From Methylogaea oryzae (GTDB lineage: Bacteria; Pseudomonadota; Gammaproteobacteria; Methylococcales; Methylococcaceae): DNA of 64,000 nt. Positions within the stretch are counted from its first letter, which is position 1. Every line of letters begins with the position of its first letter. Shown piece after piece: positions 9,799-24,720 of the stretch. The notes beneath the pieces are model-generated. The model had not been told where the DNA came from. It was given only the letters and a program-made list of their open reading frames with translations, and searched no databases. Location: positions 364,501 to 428,500 of the forward strand of contig NZ_AP019782.1 of the NCBI RefSeq assembly GCF_019669985.1, in the 5' to 3' direction. A program made the translations under genes and the position numbers.

Positions 9799-10398
9799 AT
9801 GACCAGCAGTTTTGTGTTCGAAGCGGAAAACCGTTCGGGGCGGGGTAAAGGCGATGCGCGTCGCCTGCGTCGGACCAACAGGGTTCCGGCTGTGATTTAC
9901 GGTGGTCATGCGGATCCGCTGCATGTATCGCTGGATCACAACAAGGTTTTGAAGCATCTCGAGAATGATGCGGTTTATTCGCACATTTTGACCGTGCGAG
10001 TGGATGGTAAGGAAGAGACCGCTATTTTGAAGGCGATGCAGCGCCATCCCGCCAAGCCGATGGTGACGCATATCGATTTCCAGCGCGTGAGCGCGAGCGA
10101 TAGGGTGCACGTGCGTGTTCCGTTGCATTTCATTAACGAAAGCACCTCGGTGGGCGTTAAGAAGGGCGGCGTGGTTACCCATAGCATGGTGGACGTGGAA
10201 GTCGTCTGTCTGCCGCACCAGTTGCCGGAGGCGATTGAGGTGGACTTGGCCAAGGTTGGGCTGGGCGAAATCGTTCATTTGTCGGATTTGAAAGTTCCGG
10301 GTGGCGTGCAGATCGTGGCTTTGACTCACGGGGCTGAGCATGATCATCCTGTGGTGGTGATTCAGCATACGCCGGGATCGGAGTCCGAATCGGCCTGA
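9799..10398 (+). CDS. rplY: Ribosomal protein bL25, long CTC form
   Basis: A 199-residue general-stress/CTC-type bL25, longer than the 94-aa E. coli protein because it has the extra C-terminal beta domain. The N-terminal domain (ENRSGRGKGDARRLRR, VPAVIYGG) binds 5S rRNA. A Shine-Dalgarno-like GTGGAGA precedes ATG 9799. The gene lies 49 bp after prs and 15 bp before pth. Confidence 0.93.
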   Translation: MTSSFVFEAENRSGRGKGDARRLRRTNRVPAVIYGGHADPLHVSLDHNKVLKHLENDAVYSHILTVRVDGKEETAILKAMQRHPAKPMVTHIDFQRVSASDRVHVRVPLHFINESTSVGVKKGGVVTHSMVDVEVVCLPHQLPEAIEVDLAKVGLGEIVHLSDLKVPGGVQIVALTHGAEHDHPVVVIQHTPGSESESA

Positions 10399-10413
10399 TT
10401 TGGGTCCTCCGTT

Positions 10414-10983
10414 TTGGGGCTTAGGCTGATCGTCGGATTGGGTAATCCGACTACGCAGTACGCAGAAACCCGGCATAATGCCGGGTTTCGGTTTTTGGAT
10501 CTGTTAGCGGCTAGGGAAGGGCTGTCGTTCGTGCAAGAGTCCGCTATGCAGGGTATGGTGGCTGTGTGGCGACGGTCCGGCGGCACGGTGTACCTGCTGA
10601 AGCCCATGACGTACATGAATCGCAGTGGGCTCTCGGTGAGGGCGCTGGCGTCCTTTTATCGCATTGACCCGAGCGACATGCTGGTGGTCCACGACGAGTT
10701 GGAGTTCGTGCCTGGCGTGGCGCGGCTGAAGCGGGGTGGTGGGCACGGCGGTCATAACGGATTGCGAGACATTACGGCTCATCTTTCCGGCGACTTTCTG
10801 CGGCTCCGTCTCGGTATCGGGCGGCCCGTTCAGCGCGAAAGAGTCGCGTCGTACGTGTTGGAGCGGGCGCCGCTCGCGGAGCGGCAGGTGTTGGACGAGG
10901 CGATTGAGCGCTCGTTGTCGGTGTTGTCGTGGGTGTTGGAAGGCGATGTTCAGCGCGCCATGAATTCGCTGAATGCAATTTAA
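10414..10983 (+). CDS. pth: Peptidyl-tRNA hydrolase
   Basis: A 189-residue enzyme that recycles peptidyl-tRNAs released from ribosomes. The conserved GLGNP near the N-terminus and the catalytic His in ETRHNAGF (~residue 24) are present, as is HGGHNGLRD. The best start is the TTG at 10414 (MGLRLIVGLGNP); no ATG fits the conserved N-terminus, so an inefficient start codon is likely. Confidence 0.95.
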   Translation: MGLRLIVGLGNPTTQYAETRHNAGFRFLDLLAAREGLSFVQESAMQGMVAVWRRSGGTVYLLKPMTYMNRSGLSVRALASFYRIDPSDMLVVHDELEFVPGVARLKRGGGHGGHNGLRDITAHLSGDFLRLRLGIGRPVQRERVASYVLERAPLAERQVLDEAIERSLSVLSWVLEGDVQRAMNSLNAI

Positions 10984-10995
10984 TTGAAGTCGCTG

Positions 10996-11024
10996 TTGAC
11001 AGCGGACGACTCTTGGAGCAGAAT
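10996..11024 (+). promoter_or_regulatory. sigma70-like promoter for the tRNA-tuf operon
   Basis: TTGACA at 10996-11001, a 17-bp spacer and CAGAAT at 11019-11024. The predicted transcription start is about 12 bp before the first base of tRNA-Tyr at 11043. The -35 box is perfect and the -10 matches four of six, as is common for stable-RNA promoters that depend on upstream elements. Confidence 0.6.
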
Positions 11025-11042
11025 TACTTGCTCAACCGTTTA

Positions 11043-11127
11043 GGAGGGGTTCCCGAGCGGCCAAAGGGAACAGACTGTAAATCTGTCGGCTCTGCCTTCG
11101 GTGGTTCGAATCCACCCCCCTCCACCA
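11043..11127 (+). tRNA. tRNA-Tyr (anticodon GTA)
   Basis: An 85-nt class II tRNA with a long variable arm, acceptor GGAGGGG paired with CCCCTCC, and encoded CCA. The anticodon in ACTGTAAAT is GTA. It is the first of three tandem tRNAs (Tyr-Gly-Thr) upstream of tuf, the same order as in the E. coli tufB operon. Confidence 0.97.
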
Positions 11128-11159
11128 AATTTTAGAAGCGGCCCGGCTGTTTGGATAAT

Positions 11160-11233
<74 letters not shown>

Positions 11234-11266
11234 GGTTTTGTTTTGCGGGACCGCTGTAAGGTTATG

Positions 11267-11342
<76 letters not shown>

Positions 11343-11392
11343 GTTTTGGTTTTTTGTAAGCGTTTGGTGTTTGAACAACAGGGGATGGTCTG

Positions 11393-12583
11393 ATGGCTAA
11401 AGAAAAATTCGAGCGCAAGAAGCCGCACGTAAACGTGGGCACGATTGGTCACGTTGACCATGGCAAGACGACGCTGACGGCGGCGCTGACGAAGTGCATG
11501 GCGGAATTGCACGGCGGCGAGTTCAAAGCCTACGACCAGATCGACAACGCTCCGGAAGAGCGCGCACGCGGCATCACGATCGCCACGGCGCACGTGGAGT
11601 ACGAGTCCCCGAACCGCCACTACGCGCACGTGGACTGCCCGGGCCACGCCGACTACGTGAAGAACATGATCACCGGCGCCGCACAGATGGACGGTGCGAT
11701 CCTGGTTTGCTCCGCCGCCGACGGCCCCATGCCGCAGACCCGCGAGCACATCCTGTTGGCTCGTCAGGTAGGCGTGCCCTACATCGTTGTCTTCCTGAAC
11801 AAGGCCGACATGGTTGACGACGCCGAGCTGATCGAGCTGGTGGAAATGGAAGTGCGCGACTTGTTGAGCAAGTACGACTTCCCCGGCGACGACACCCCCA
11901 TCATCGTGGGCTCCGCCCTGAAGGCGCTGGAAGGCGACCAGAGCGACATCGGCGTGCCGGCGGTCAAGAAGCTGGTAGAAGCCATGGACAGCTACATCCC
12001 GGAACCGGAGCGTCCCATCGACCGCCCGTTCCTGATGCCGATCGAAGACGTATTCTCCATCTCTGGCCGCGGCACCGTGGTGACCGGCCGTGTCGAACGC
12101 GGCATCGTCAAAGTAGGCGAAGAAGTGGAAATCGTCGGTCTGAAAGACACCGTCAAGACCACCTGCACCGGCGTAGAAATGTTCCGCAAGCTGCTGGACC
12201 AAGGTCAAGCGGGTGACAACGTCGGCGTACTGCTGCGCGGCACCAAGCGCGAAGACGTGGAACGCGGCCAAGTGCTGGCAAAGCCGGGCTCGATCAAGCC
12301 GCACACCCACTTCGAAGCGGAAATCTACGTCCTGTCGAAGGATGAAGGCGGCCGTCACACGCCGTTCTTCAACGGCTACCGCCCGCAGTTTTACTTCCGT
12401 ACCACCGACGTGACCGGAGCCATCGACCTGCCGGAAGGCGTGGAAATGGTAATGCCGGGCGACAACGTCAAAGTGACGGTTAAGCTCATCGCCCCGATCG
12501 CGATGGAAGACGGTTTGCGTTTCGCAGTGCGCGAAGGCGGCCGTACCGTCGGCGCCGGTGTGGTTTCTAAGATCATCGAATAA
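11393..12583 (+). CDS. tufB: Elongation factor Tu, copy 1 (tufB position)
   Basis: EF-Tu, 396 residues, the GTPase that carries aminoacyl-tRNA to the ribosome. G1 [10 protein letters not shown]3 [11 protein letters not shown] and G4 NKADM are intact. The start is ATG. The protein is identical to the second copy at 27877-29067, and the DNA is almost identical; I found only the start-codon base, one silent base at 12124 (GAA here, GAG in copy 2) and silent changes in the last five codons. It lies in the classical tRNA-tufB-tRNA-Trp-secE-nusG context. Confidence 0.98.
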   Translation: MAKEKFERKKPHVNVGTIGHVDHGKTTLTAALTKCMAELHGGEFKAYDQIDNAPEERARGITIATAHVEYESPNRHYAHVDCPGHADYVKNMITGAAQMDGAILVCSAADGPMPQTREHILLARQVGVPYIVVFLNKADMVDDAELIELVEMEVRDLLSKYDFPGDDTPIIVGSALKALEGDQSDIGVPAVKKLVEAMDSYIPEPERPIDRPFLMPIEDVFSISGRGTVVTGRVERGIVKVGEEVEIVGLKDTVKTTCTGVEMFRKLLDQGQAGDNVGVLLRGTKREDVERGQVLAKPGSIKPHTHFEAEIYVLSKDEGGRHTPFFNGYRPQFYFRTTDVTGAIDLPEGVEMVMPGDNVKVTVKLIAPIAMEDGLRFAVREGGRTVGAGVVSKIIE

Positions 12584-12614
12584 GCGGTAATACCGCGCAA
12601 GTGTTGGGAATGGA

Positions 12615-12690
12615 AGGTCAGTAGCTCAATTGGTAGAGCAGCGGTCTCCAAAACCGCAGGTTGGGGGTTCGATTCCCTCCTGGCCTGCCA
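12615..12690 (+). tRNA. tRNA-Trp (anticodon CCA)
   Basis: A 76-nt cloverleaf with acceptor AGGTCAG/CTGGCCT (one G-T pair), discriminator G and encoded CCA. The anticodon loop TCTCCAAAA gives CCA. It lies between tuf and secE, as in Pseudomonas. Confidence 0.96.
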
Positions 12691-12742
12691 ACCATTTTCC
12701 AATCATCGTTTTCAACGCTGGATAACACGACGGATTATACCG

Positions 12743-13126
12743 ATGACGGCGCAAGCGCAGTCTGAAACGCAGTCCACAGCATTGGATACCATTAAATCTG
12801 TTCTTGCTGTTTTGGCTATCGTTGCCGGTATAGCGGGATTTTATTATTTCTCCGAATACGGTCAGCTCTATCGTGTGCTGGGTGTTCTCGGTGCGGTAGT
12901 AGTCTCGTCGCTGTTCGGCTTTTCGACGGCTCACGGGCGCAGTTTTTTGGTGTACGCTCGCGATTCTCGCATCGAGTTGTCGAGAGTGGTATGGCCGACT
13001 CGTCGCGAAACCATGCAGGCCACCTTGTTGGTCGTTGCCATGGTGTTCGTGGTAGGTATGCTGTTGTGGTTGCTGGATATGTTCTTGCTGTGGGGGGTGC
13101 AATTGCTCACCGGGCAAGGGGGTTGA
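12743..13126 (+). CDS. secE: Preprotein translocase subunit SecE
   Basis: A 127-residue three-helix SecE of the gammaproteobacterial type. Two N-terminal hydrophobic segments lie at ~residues 18-60, and the conserved SecE core ([21 protein letters not shown]) precedes the last membrane helix. It forms the SecYEG channel with the SecY encoded at 38144-39472. It is followed after 1 bp by nusG. Confidence 0.93.
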   Translation: MTAQAQSETQSTALDTIKSVLAVLAIVAGIAGFYYFSEYGQLYRVLGVLGAVVVSSLFGFSTAHGRSFLVYARDSRIELSRVVWPTRRETMQATLLVVAMVFVVGMLLWLLDMFLLWGVQLLTGQGG

Positions 13127-13127
13127 T

Positions 13128-13661
13128 ATGGCGTTGCGTTGGTACGTCATACAGGCTTACTCCAATTTTGAAAACCAAGTAAAAAAATCTCTAGAAGAGC
13201 GAATTCAGCGAGCAGGGCTGGAGGAGTACTTTGGAAAGGTTTTGGTTCCCACCGAGGAAGTGGTGGAGATGCGCTCCGGCAGACAGCGTAAGAGCGAGCG
13301 CAAATTCTATCCTGGTTACGTGTTGGTTCAGATGGATCTGAACGAAGCGACCTGGCATTTGGTGAAAGACGTTCCTCGGGTTCTTGGTTTTATCGGGGGA
13401 ACGCCCGACAAACCCGCTCCAATCACTGACAAAGAAGCGGACGCGATTCTCAGTCGTGTCGAAGAGGGAGCGCACAAGCCGCGGCCAAAAATACTTTTTG
13501 AGGCGGGCGAAGTGGTTCGGGTCATCGAAGGCCCCTTCAAGGACTTTAATGCGGTCGTTGAAGACGTCAACTACGAAAAAAGCCGCTTAAAAGTTTCCGT
13601 CCTGATTTTCGGGCGTGCCACTCCGGTTGAGTTGGAGTTCGGACAGGTCGAAAAAGTCTAA
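13128..13661 (+). CDS. nusG: Transcription termination/antitermination factor NusG
   Basis: A 177-residue NusG with N-terminal NGN domain ([27 protein letters not shown]) and C-terminal KOW domain ([18 protein letters not shown]). It binds RNA polymerase and couples it to Rho or to the ribosome. ATG 13128 is 1 bp after the secE stop. The stop codon abuts a small hairpin (13661-13679) before rplK. Confidence 0.97.
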   Translation: MALRWYVIQAYSNFENQVKKSLEERIQRAGLEEYFGKVLVPTEEVVEMRSGRQRKSERKFYPGYVLVQMDLNEATWHLVKDVPRVLGFIGGTPDKPAPITDKEADAILSRVEEGAHKPRPKILFEAGEVVRVIEGPFKDFNAVVEDVNYEKSRLKVSVLIFGRATPVELEFGQVEKV

Positions 13662-13679
13662 CACGAACTTTCTTCGTGT
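13661..13679 (+). terminator. Weak stem-loop at the end of nusG
   Basis: ACACGAA and TTCGTGT pair around a 5-nt loop starting at the last base of the nusG stop codon. Only a short T-rich run (ATTTA) follows, so partial termination or a processing stem is more likely than full termination; rplK starts 45 bp downstream. Confidence 0.35.
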
Positions 13680-13724
13680 ATTTAGGGGAGCCGCAAGGCG
13701 CTATCCACCCATTAGGAGTCAACA

Positions 13725-14156
13725 ATGGCAAAAAAAATCCAAGCTTACGTCAAGCTTCAGGTGAAAGCCGGTGAAGCGAATCCGAGTCCGCCGGTAGGTC
13801 CGGCGCTGGGTCAGCAAGGCGCCAACATCATGGAATTCTGCAAGCAGTTCAATGCTGCTACGCAGAATATCGAGAAGGGCATGCCCATCCCCGTGGTGAT
13901 TACGGTATACACCGACAAAAGCTTCACCTTTATCACGAAGACGCCGCCGGCCAGCGTGTTGCTGAAGAAAATAACCGGCATTCCGAAAGGCAGCTCCACC
14001 CCTCACAGCAACAAGGTCGGCACCGCGACCCGGGCTCAGTTGGAAGAGGTTGCGAAAATGAAGCAGCCGGATTTGACCGCAGCCGATTTGGAAGCCGCCG
14101 TTCGCACTATCGCCGGCAGCGCTCGCAGCATGGGCTTGAACGTGGAGGGGCTGTAA
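13725..14156 (+). CDS. rplK: Ribosomal protein uL11
   Basis: A 143-residue uL11 of the GTPase-associated centre. The N-terminal [20 protein letters not shown] segment and C-terminal rRNA-binding domain are standard. A clear AGGAG Shine-Dalgarno lies 7 bp before ATG 13725. It is separated by 1 bp from rplA, with which it forms the L11 operon that L1 represses in E. coli. Confidence 0.97.
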   Translation: MAKKIQAYVKLQVKAGEANPSPPVGPALGQQGANIMEFCKQFNAATQNIEKGMPIPVVITVYTDKSFTFITKTPPASVLLKKITGIPKGSSTPHSNKVGTATRAQLEEVAKMKQPDLTAADLEAAVRTIAGSARSMGLNVEGL

Positions 14157-14157
14157 A

Positions 14158-14853
14158 ATGGCGAAGTTGAGCAAGCGTCAGAAAGCTATCGCGGCCAAGG
14201 TTGAACTGGGCCGTCAGTATGCCGCCGGGGATGCCTTTGCGCTGTTGAAGGAAGTCTCCAGCGTCAAGTTTGTCGAGTCGGTGGAAGTCGCCGTGAATCT
14301 CGGTATCGATCCTCGCAAGTCGGACCAGGCCGTGCGTGGCGCCACCGTGCTGCCCAACGGCACCGGCAAGAGCGTTCGCGTAGCCGTATTCGCCCAGGGT
14401 GCGGCGGCCGATGCGGCTAAAGAAGCCGGCGCCGATGTAGTTGGCATGGACGATCTGGCCGCTAGCATGAAAGGCGGCGACCTGAATTATGACGTGGTTA
14501 TCGCATCTCCCGACGCGATGCGCGTAGTCGGGCAGCTCGGCCAGGTTCTGGGCCCGCGCGGCCTCATGCCCAACCCGAAAGTTGGCACGGTTAGCCCCGA
14601 TGTCGCCGGCGCCGTGCGCAATGCGAAGGCGGGTCAGGTACGCTATCGCGCCGACAAAAAAGGCATCATCCATTGCATTATCGGCAAGGTAAGCTTCGAG
14701 CCTCAGGCTCTGACGCAGAACCTGGAGTCGTTGCTGGCGGATTTGAAGAAATTGAAACCGGCGACTTCTAAAGGTGTTTACCTGAAGAAAATCACCGTTT
14801 CGACCACGATGGGGCCTGGCCTCGTAGTGGAATTGTCCAGTCTTTCGGCTTAA
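14158..14853 (+). CDS. rplA: Ribosomal protein uL1
   Basis: A 231-residue uL1 of the ribosomal L1 stalk. The conserved segments GKLNYD-like [29 protein letters not shown] and FRADK-like [10 protein letters not shown] are present. In relatives it represses its own operon by binding the rplK leader. A 214-bp structured leader follows before rplJ. Confidence 0.97.
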   Translation: MAKLSKRQKAIAAKVELGRQYAAGDAFALLKEVSSVKFVESVEVAVNLGIDPRKSDQAVRGATVLPNGTGKSVRVAVFAQGAAADAAKEAGADVVGMDDLAASMKGGDLNYDVVIASPDAMRVVGQLGQVLGPRGLMPNPKVGTVSPDVAGAVRNAKAGQVRYRADKKGIIHCIIGKVSFEPQALTQNLESLLADLKKLKPATSKGVYLKKITVSTTMGPGLVVELSSLSA

Positions 14854-15067
14854 CGCCACGAAATTTGAGGGTGCCGGTGCGCCGGTTATCGTCAAAGACC
14901 GCGGGTGCGCATGAGCGCTTAATGGCGGGAAGCCCGCGCAGACGGTCGTTCGCGCCGGTATGCCGGTAACGAGACCGATTTAGAGGGGCCGGGGTCCGCG
15001 TGACTCCGGCGTTCAAAGGAAAATGTCCGGGACAGAAATGTCCTAGACGCAAACACGAGGGTAAAAG
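14854..15067 (+). promoter_or_regulatory. Probable L10-binding rplJ leader
   Basis: A 214-nt non-coding stretch between rplA and rplJ, rich in GC inverted repeats (for example CCGGGGTCC...ACTCCGG near 14990-15018). This is where the L10-(L12)4 complex represses translation of rplJL in E. coli (Rfam L10_leader). The call rests on position, length and pairing potential; I did not build a covariance match. Confidence 0.5.
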
Positions 15068-15598
15068 GTGGCTCTGAAACTAGATGACAAAAAAGCTGTC
15101 GTCGCAGAGGTCTCAGAGGTTGCCGCTAAAGCCTATTCTGCCGTCGCTGCCGAATACAGCGGTTTGACGGTAGAGCAGCTGACCAATCTTCGTAAAAACG
15201 CGCGTAAATCGGGCGTCTATCTTCGGGTGATTAAAAACACCTTGGCTCGTAGAGCCGTCGAAGGTACCGAGTTCGAGTGCATGCGTGAAGGTTTGGTCGG
15301 ACCGCTGATTATTGCATTCTCCATGGAGGATCCGGGCGCCGCAGCACGCGTTGTGTCCGAATTCACCAAGGAAAAGGGCAATGAAAAGTTGGTGGTCAAG
15401 CTGGTGGCATTTGGCGGAAGGCTGTACGGCGCAGGCGATTTGGATCGTCTGGCTAGCATGCCGACCCGAGACCAAGCGATCAGCATGCTCATGGGCACGA
15501 TGAAGGCGCCCATCGAGAAATTCGTGCGCACGTTGGTGGCGCCGCATACCAAGATGGTTCGCACCATCGCGGCGATCAAAGACGCAAAAGCAGCATAA
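15068..15598 (+). CDS. rplJ: Ribosomal protein uL10
   Basis: A 176-residue uL10, base of the L7/L12 stalk. The start is GTG 15068, preceded by GAGGGT. The N-terminal rRNA-binding domain includes YSGLTVEQLTNLRKNARKSG; the C-terminal helix binds L7/L12 dimers. It is 50 bp before rplL and probably autoregulated through its leader. Confidence 0.96.
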   Translation: MALKLDDKKAVVAEVSEVAAKAYSAVAAEYSGLTVEQLTNLRKNARKSGVYLRVIKNTLARRAVEGTEFECMREGLVGPLIIAFSMEDPGAAARVVSEFTKEKGNEKLVVKLVAFGGRLYGAGDLDRLASMPTRDQAISMLMGTMKAPIEKFVRTLVAPHTKMVRTIAAIKDAKAA

Positions 15599-15648
15599 AC
15601 CGCTGACAGCGCAGTGCTGAACCAATCAGAATCCTAAGGAGCAAACAG

Positions 15649-16023
15649 ATGGCTATTTCGAAAGACGAAATTCTGGACGCGATTTCCAACATGACCGTGT
15701 TGGAAGTTGTCGACCTGATTTCCGCAATGGAAGACAAGTTCGGCGTTACCGCAGCCGCTCCGGTTGCTGTTGCCGCTGCAGCGGCTCCGGCCGCCGCCGC
15801 CGCCGAAGAACAGACCGAATTCAACGTTGTTATGACCAGCTTCGGCGAGAAGAAGGTTGACGTGATCAAGGTTGTTCGCGGCATCACCGGCCTGGGCTTG
15901 AAAGAAGCTAAGGACCTGGTAGAAGGCGTTCCCTCCCCGGTTAAGGAAGGCGTCAGCAAGGCAGAAGCAGAAGACATCAAGAAGCAGCTGGTCGAAGCCG
16001 GCGCTGCTGTAGAGATCAAATAA
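15649..16023 (+). CDS. rplL: Ribosomal protein bL12 (L7/L12)
   Basis: A 124-residue stalk protein: an N-terminal dimerisation domain (residues 1-32), an Ala-rich hinge (~38-52) and a C-terminal domain with the factor-binding segment [20 protein letters not shown] strong Shine-Dalgarno (AAGGAG) precedes ATG 15649. It is followed by a 269-bp leader with hairpins before rpoB. Confidence 0.97.
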   Translation: MAISKDEILDAISNMTVLEVVDLISAMEDKFGVTAAAPVAVAAAAAPAAAAAEEQTEFNVVMTSFGEKKVDVIKVVRGITGLGLKEAKDLVEGVPSPVKEGVSKAEAEDIKKQLVEAGAAVEIK

Positions 16024-16060
16024 ATCTCTGCTTCGTTACAAGCGCCTCCGTGGCGTGGCA

Positions 16061-16084
16061 GGCTGGTAGCTATAAGCTACCGGC
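16061..16084 (+). terminator. Attenuator-like hairpin after rplL
   Basis: GGCTGGTAGCT and AGCTACCGGCC pair around a 3-nt loop and are followed by TTTTA. It resembles the rplL-rpoB attenuator known from E. coli, which lets only part of the transcripts into rpoB. Confidence 0.6.
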
Positions 16085-16106
16085 CTTTTAACGTTTGTAG
16101 TTGTTG

Positions 16107-16124
16107 CGCGAACTAGCGTTCGCG
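16107..16124 (+). other. Perfect stem-loop in rplL-rpoB leader
   Basis: CGCGAAC and GTTCGCG pair perfectly around TAGC. There is no U-run, so this could be an RNase processing stem like the RNase III site in the E. coli rplL-rpoB spacer. Confidence 0.4.
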
Positions 16125-16131
16125 TTGCGAC

Positions 16132-16163
16132 GGCAACCTAACGGATGGTCCGGTTGCCTTTTT
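16132..16163 (+). terminator. Second attenuator-like hairpin before rpoB
   Basis: GGCAACC (16132-16138) pairs with GGTTGCC (16152-16158), followed directly by TTTTT. It is a typical intrinsic-terminator shape with a 13-nt loop. Together with the hairpin at 16061 it suggests staged attenuation before the polymerase genes. The rest of the spacer to 16292 shows no gene. Confidence 0.5.
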
Positions 16164-16292
16164 CCGAATTTGGGGCTGCGCTACCCCGGCCAGAAACTGG
16201 CCATTGCGCGACCGAGGACGGGGGATTTGTTGGGTCCTGGGTTGCTGCGGTTTGGCGATTCATAGCTATGTTTAACAGGTAAGGAACCGATT

Positions 16293-19200
16293 ATGGCGTA
16301 CTCTTTTACCGAGAAGAAACGTATTCGCAAGAGCTTTGGCAAGCGTCCGGAGGTGCTGGATGTCCCATACCTCTTGGCCATGCAGATTGATTCCTATCGG
16401 CGCTTCTTGCAAGCCGAGCGGACGCCCAAGCAGCGTGCGGACGATGGTTTGCATGCCGCCTTGAAGAGTGTGTTTCCCATGGAAAGCCACTCGGGTCACG
16501 CTGTGCTTGAATACGTGAGCTATCGGTTGGGCGAGCCCACCTTCGACGTGAAGGAATGCCAACAGCGCGGGGCGACTTATGCGGCGCCGCTGCGCGTATT
16601 GGTGCGCCTGGTGATCTACGACAAGGACGCGCCGGCGGGCGCCAAGGTGGTTAAGGACATCCGGGAGCAGGAAGTCTACATGGGCGAGTTGCCGCTCATG
16701 ACCAACACCGGTACCTTTGTCATCAACGGCACCGAGCGGGTCATCGTGTCCCAGCTGCATCGCTCTCCCGGCGTGTTTTTTGACCATGATCGTGGCAAAA
16801 CGCATTCCTCCGGCAAGCTGTTGTTCAGCGCTCGCGTCATTCCTTACCGCGGTTCCTGGTTGGATTTCGAATTCGACCACAAAGATTGCCTGTACGTTCG
16901 TATCGACCGTCGCCGCAAATTGCCGGTGACCGTGCTGTTGCGCGGCCTGGGCTACAACAACGAAGAAATCATCCAGAATTTCTTCGAAACGAACCGCTTC
17001 ACCATCGAAAACAACGAGTTCTGGTTGGATTTGTTGCCCGAGCGACTGCGGGGCGACATGGCGGCGTTCGACATCCGCTTGGGCGGTGAGTTGATCGTAG
17101 AAAAAGGTCGCCGCATCACGTCCAAGCACATCCGCGAGATGGAGAAAGCCGGCGTTCAGCGTATCGCTGTGCCCGAGGACTACTTGTACGGCAAGGTGCT
17201 GGCGCACAGCGTGGTTGATACGTCCACCGGTGAGGTGGTGGCGACGGTCAACGACGAAATCACGCCGGAGACCTTGCGCAAGCTGCAGGCCGCCGGCGTA
17301 GCCGAGTTCGACACGTTGTACGTTAACGACTTGGATCACGGTCCTTACGTTTCCAACGCCATGCGCTTGGACACGACCACCACGCAGCTGGAGGCGTTGG
17401 TCGAGATCTATCGCATGATGCGCCCGGGCGAACCTCCCACCAAGGAGGCCGCGCAGGCATTGTTCGAAGGCTTGTTCTTCTCCGCCGATCGTTACGACCT
17501 GTCGTCGGTGGGTCGTATGAAGTTCAATCGCCGCCTGGGCCGCGACGAAGTGACCGGCCCCGGCGTGTTGACCAAAGAGGACATCATCGATGTGCTCAAA
17601 GAACTGATCAACATTCGTAACGGCAACGGATCGGTGGACGATATCGACCACTTGGGCAATCGCCGCGTGCGTTCCGTTGGTGAAATGGTCGAAAACCAGT
17701 TCCGCGTCGGCCTGGTTCGCGTTGAACGCGCCGTGAAGGAGCGTCTGACGCTGGCCGATTCCGAAGGCTTGATGCCTCAGGAAATCATCAACGCCAAGCC
17801 GGTAGCCGCTGCGATCAAAGAGTTCTTCGGTTCCAGCCAGCTGTCCCAGTTCATGGACCAGAACAACCCGCTGTCGGAAGTGACCCACAAGCGCCGCGTG
17901 TCGGCCCTGGGTCCCGGCGGTTTGGCCCGCGAACGCGCCGGTTTCGAAGTGCGCGACGTGCACGCCACCCATTACGGCCGCGTGTGTCCTATCGAAACTC
18001 CTGAAGGACCGAATATCGGCCTTATCAACTCGTTGGCGGTCTACGCGCGCACCAACGACTACGGCTTCCTGGAGACGCCTTATCGCAAAGTCGTCGACGG
18101 CCAGGTGACGGACCAGATCGAGTTCCTCTCCGCCATCGAGGAAGGCCAGTACGTGATCGCCCAGGCGGGTGCTGCCGTGGACGAAAACGGCCGCCTGAAA
18201 GACGACTTGGTGTCTTGCCGCCACCGGGACGAATTCACGCTGTCGACGGCGGACCGCATCCAGTATATGGATGTGTCCTCCCGCCAGATCGTGTCCGTGG
18301 CCGCTTCGTTGGTTCCGTTCCTCGAGCACGACGACGCGAACCGCGCCTTGATGGGCTCCAACATGCAGCGCCAAGCGGTGCCGACCCTGCGTGCGGACAA
18401 GCCGCTGGTGGGTACGGGCATGGAGCGCACCGTGGCGAAGGACTCCGGCGTTACCGTGGTCGCCGAGCGCGGCGGCTATATCGAGGCGGTCGATGCCGGT
18501 CGCATCGTGGTTCGCGTCAACGACGAGGAAACCGAGGCCGGCGTTCCGGGTGTCGATATTTACAACCTGACCAAGTACACCCGTTCCAACCAGAACACCT
18601 GCATCAATCAGCGTCCGCTGGTGAAAAAGGGCGACGTGGTCGCTCGCGGGGACGTATTGGCCGATGGGCCTTCGACGGACATGGGCGAGCTGGCGCTGGG
18701 CCAGAACATGATGGTGGCCTTCATGCCCTGGAACGGCTACAACTTCGAAGACTCCATCCTGATCTCCGAGCGGGTGGTGCAGGACGACCGTTTTACCACT
18801 ATCCATATCGAAGAAAAGACCTGCGTGGCTCGCGACACCAAGCTGGGCTCGGAGGAAATCACCGCCGACATTCCCAACGTGGGCGAGGCGGCCCTGGCGA
18901 AGCTGGACGAGTCCGGCATCGTCTACGTCGGCGCGGAAGTGAAGGTGGGCGATATCCTGGTCGGCAAGGTCACGCCGAAGGGCGAAACCCAGCTGACGCC
19001 GGAAGAGAAACTGCTGCGCGCCATCTTCGGCGAGAAGGCCTCCGACGTGAAGGACACGTCGTTGCGCGTACCGTCCGGCATGGACGGCACCGTTATCGAC
19101 GTGCAGGTGTTCACCCGCGATGGCGTCAAGAAAGACGAGCGCGCCAAGGCCATTGAAGACGCGGAAATCGCTCGCGTACGCAAGGACTTGAACGACCAGT

Positions 19201-20372
19201 TGCGCATCCTGGAAAAGGATATTTTCCAGCGCGTGGAAAATATGCTGGTCGGCCAAGTGGCCGAGAAAGGTCCGAAAGGCATCAAGGCCGGCGGCACCAT
19301 CGACAAGGCCAGCTTGGAAACGGTCAAGCAGGAAGAATGGTTCAACATCCGTTTGAAAGACGAGGATTTGAATCAGCAGCTGGACGCCATTTCCGCTCAG
19401 GTCAAGCAGCAGCGCGAAGACATCAACCGCTTCTTCGAAGACAAGAAGAAGAAAATCGCCATGGGCGACGACCTGCCTCCGGGCGTGTTGAAGATGGTTA
19501 AGGTCTATTTGGCGGTCAAGCGGCGCATCCAGCCCGGCGACAAGATGGCCGGTCGTCACGGTAACAAGGGTGTGGTGTCTCAGATCGTGCCGGTAGAGGA
19601 CATGCCGTATCTGGAAGACGGCACCCCGGTGGATATCGTGTTGAATCCGCTCGGCGTACCGTCGCGCATGAATGTCGGCCAGATTCTGGAAACCCACCTT
19701 GGGTGGGCGGCGCGCGGTCTGGGTCACAAGATCACCCAGATGCTCGAGGCCCAGGCCAAGATCCAAGAGATCCGTCAATTCCTGGAACAGGTTTACAACA
19801 GCGGCAGCGGTCGACACGAGGATATCGCTTCCCTGAGCGACAAAGAGGTGCTGGAACTGGCCGCCAACCTGAAGGGCGGTGTCCCCATGGGCACTCCGGT
19901 GTTCGACGGCGCCGCGGAAGAGGACATCAAGGCGCTATTGCGTCTGGCGGGTTTGCCGGAAAGCGGCCAGACCTACCTGCACGACGGCCGAACCGGCGAG
20001 CGCTTCGAGCGCCCGGTCACGGTGGGCTATATGTACATGCTCAAGCTCAACCACTTGGTGGATGACAAGATGCACGCCCGTTCGACGGGGCCGTACAGCT
20101 TGGTGACTCAGCAGCCCTTGGGCGGCAAGGCGCAGTTCGGCGGACAACGCTTCGGTGAAATGGAAGTGTGGGCGCTGGAGGCCTATGGCGCCGCGTACAC
20201 CTTGCAGGAAATGCTCACCGTGAAATCGGACGACGTCAACGGCCGCACCAAGATGTACAAAAACATCGTGGACGGTAACCACACCATGGAAGCGGGCATG
20301 CCCGAATCGTTCAACGTGCTTATCAAGGAAATCCGTTCCCTCGGCATCAATATCGAGCTGGATCAGGAATAA
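16293..20372 (+). CDS. rpoB: RNA polymerase subunit beta
   Basis: The 1359-residue beta subunit. The rifampicin-binding region reads [17 protein letters not shown] ... [13 protein letters not shown] (~residues 520-550) with the wild-type S/Q/D/H/R/S pattern. The catalytic-side motifs NGYNFEDSI and [13 protein letters not shown] are present. ATG 16293 follows AAGGA. rpoC starts 84 bp downstream. Confidence 0.99.
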   Translation: MAYSFTEKKRIRKSFGKRPEVLDVPYLLAMQIDSYRRFLQAERTPKQRADDGLHAALKSVFPMESHSGHAVLEYVSYRLGEPTFDVKECQQRGATYAAPLRVLVRLVIYDKDAPAGAKVVKDIREQEVYMGELPLMTNTGTFVINGTERVIVSQLHRSPGVFFDHDRGKTHSSGKLLFSARVIPYRGSWLDFEFDHKDCLYVRIDRRRKLPVTVLLRGLGYNNEEIIQNFFETNRFTIENNEFWLDLLPERLRGDMAAFDIRLGGELIVEKGRRITSKHIREMEKAGVQRIAVPEDYLYGKVLAHSVVDTSTGEVVATVNDEITPETLRKLQAAGVAEFDTLYVNDLDHGPYVSNAMRLDTTTTQLEALVEIYRMMRPGEPPTKEAAQALFEGLFFSADRYDLSSVGRMKFNRRLGRDEVTGPGVLTKEDIIDVLKELINIRNGNGSVDDIDHLGNRRVRSVGEMVENQFRVGLVRVERAVKERLTLADSEGLMPQEIINAKPVAAAIKEFFGSSQLSQFMDQNNPLSEVTHKRRVSALGPGGLARERAGFEVRDVHATHYGRVCPIETPEGPNIGLINSLAVYARTNDYGFLETPYRKVVDGQVTDQIEFLSAIEEGQYVIAQAGAAVDENGRLKDDLVSCRHRDEFTLSTADRIQYMDVSSRQIVSVAASLVPFLEHDDANRALMGSNMQRQAVPTLRADKPLVGTGMERTVAKDSGVTVVAERGGYIEAVDAGRIVVRVNDEETEAGVPGVDIYNLTKYTRSNQNTCINQRPLVKKGDVVARGDVLADGPSTDMGELALGQNMMVAFMPWNGYNFEDSILISERVVQDDRFTTIHIEEKTCVARDTKLGSEEITADIPNVGEAALAKLDESGIVYVGAEVKVGDILVGKVTPKGETQLTPEEKLLRAIFGEKASDVKDTSLRVPSGMDGTVIDVQVFTRDGVKKDERAKAIEDAEIARVRKDLNDQLRILEKDIFQRVENMLVGQVAEKGPKGIKAGGTIDKASLETVKQEEWFNIRLKDEDLNQQLDAISAQVKQQREDINRFFEDKKKKIAMGDDLPPGVLKMVKVYLAVKRRIQPGDKMAGRHGNKGVVSQIVPVEDMPYLEDGTPVDIVLNPLGVPSRMNVGQILETHLGWAARGLGHKITQMLEAQAKIQEIRQFLEQVYNSGSGRHEDIASLSDKEVLELAANLKGGVPMGTPVFDGAAEEDIKALLRLAGLPESGQTYLHDGRTGERFERPVTVGYMYMLKLNHLVDDKMHARSTGPYSLVTQQPLGGKAQFGGQRFGEMEVWALEAYGAAYTLQEMLTVKSDDVNGRTKMYKNIVDGNHTMEAGMPESFNVLIKEIRSLGINIELDQE

Positions 20373-20456
20373 GTAATAGAGCGTCGGCAGCCCGGGCATC
20401 ACCGGGCTGCCCCCAGAAATAGCACGTGACTGCATATCCGATTAGGAGACAAGGCC

Positions 20457-24671
<4,215 letters not shown>

Positions 24672-24677
24672 GTTGAA

Positions 24678-24704
24678 GACGCCGGTTGACAGCATGCCGG
24701 CGTC
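24678..24704. terminator. Hairpin after rpoC, overlapping the str promoter
   Basis: GACGCCGG and CCGGCGTC form a perfect 8-bp stem with an 11-nt loop, 7 bp after the rpoC stop codon. No U-run follows, so it may act as a processing or 3'-end stabilising stem rather than a strong terminator. The -35 box of the next promoter lies in the loop. Confidence 0.45.
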
Positions 24705-24714
24705 AACATACAAT
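24686..24714 (+). promoter_or_regulatory. Strong sigma70 promoter for the str operon
   Basis: A perfect -35 TTGACA (24686-24691), a 17-bp spacer and -10 TACAAT (24709-24714, five of six). The predicted start near 24721 gives a ~130-nt leader to rpsL. It is the best promoter seen in the window and probably drives rpsL-rpsG-fusA-tuf and perhaps the S10/spc/alpha genes behind them. Confidence 0.75.
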
Positions 24715-24720
24715 AAGCGG

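Noticed and set aside
16272-19817. A 1181-codon open frame on the minus strand opposite rpoB
   Set aside because: It is the mirror of a strongly biased, GC-rich essential gene; composition is His/Val/Asp-rich and low in normal protein patterns. rpoB on the other strand is certain.
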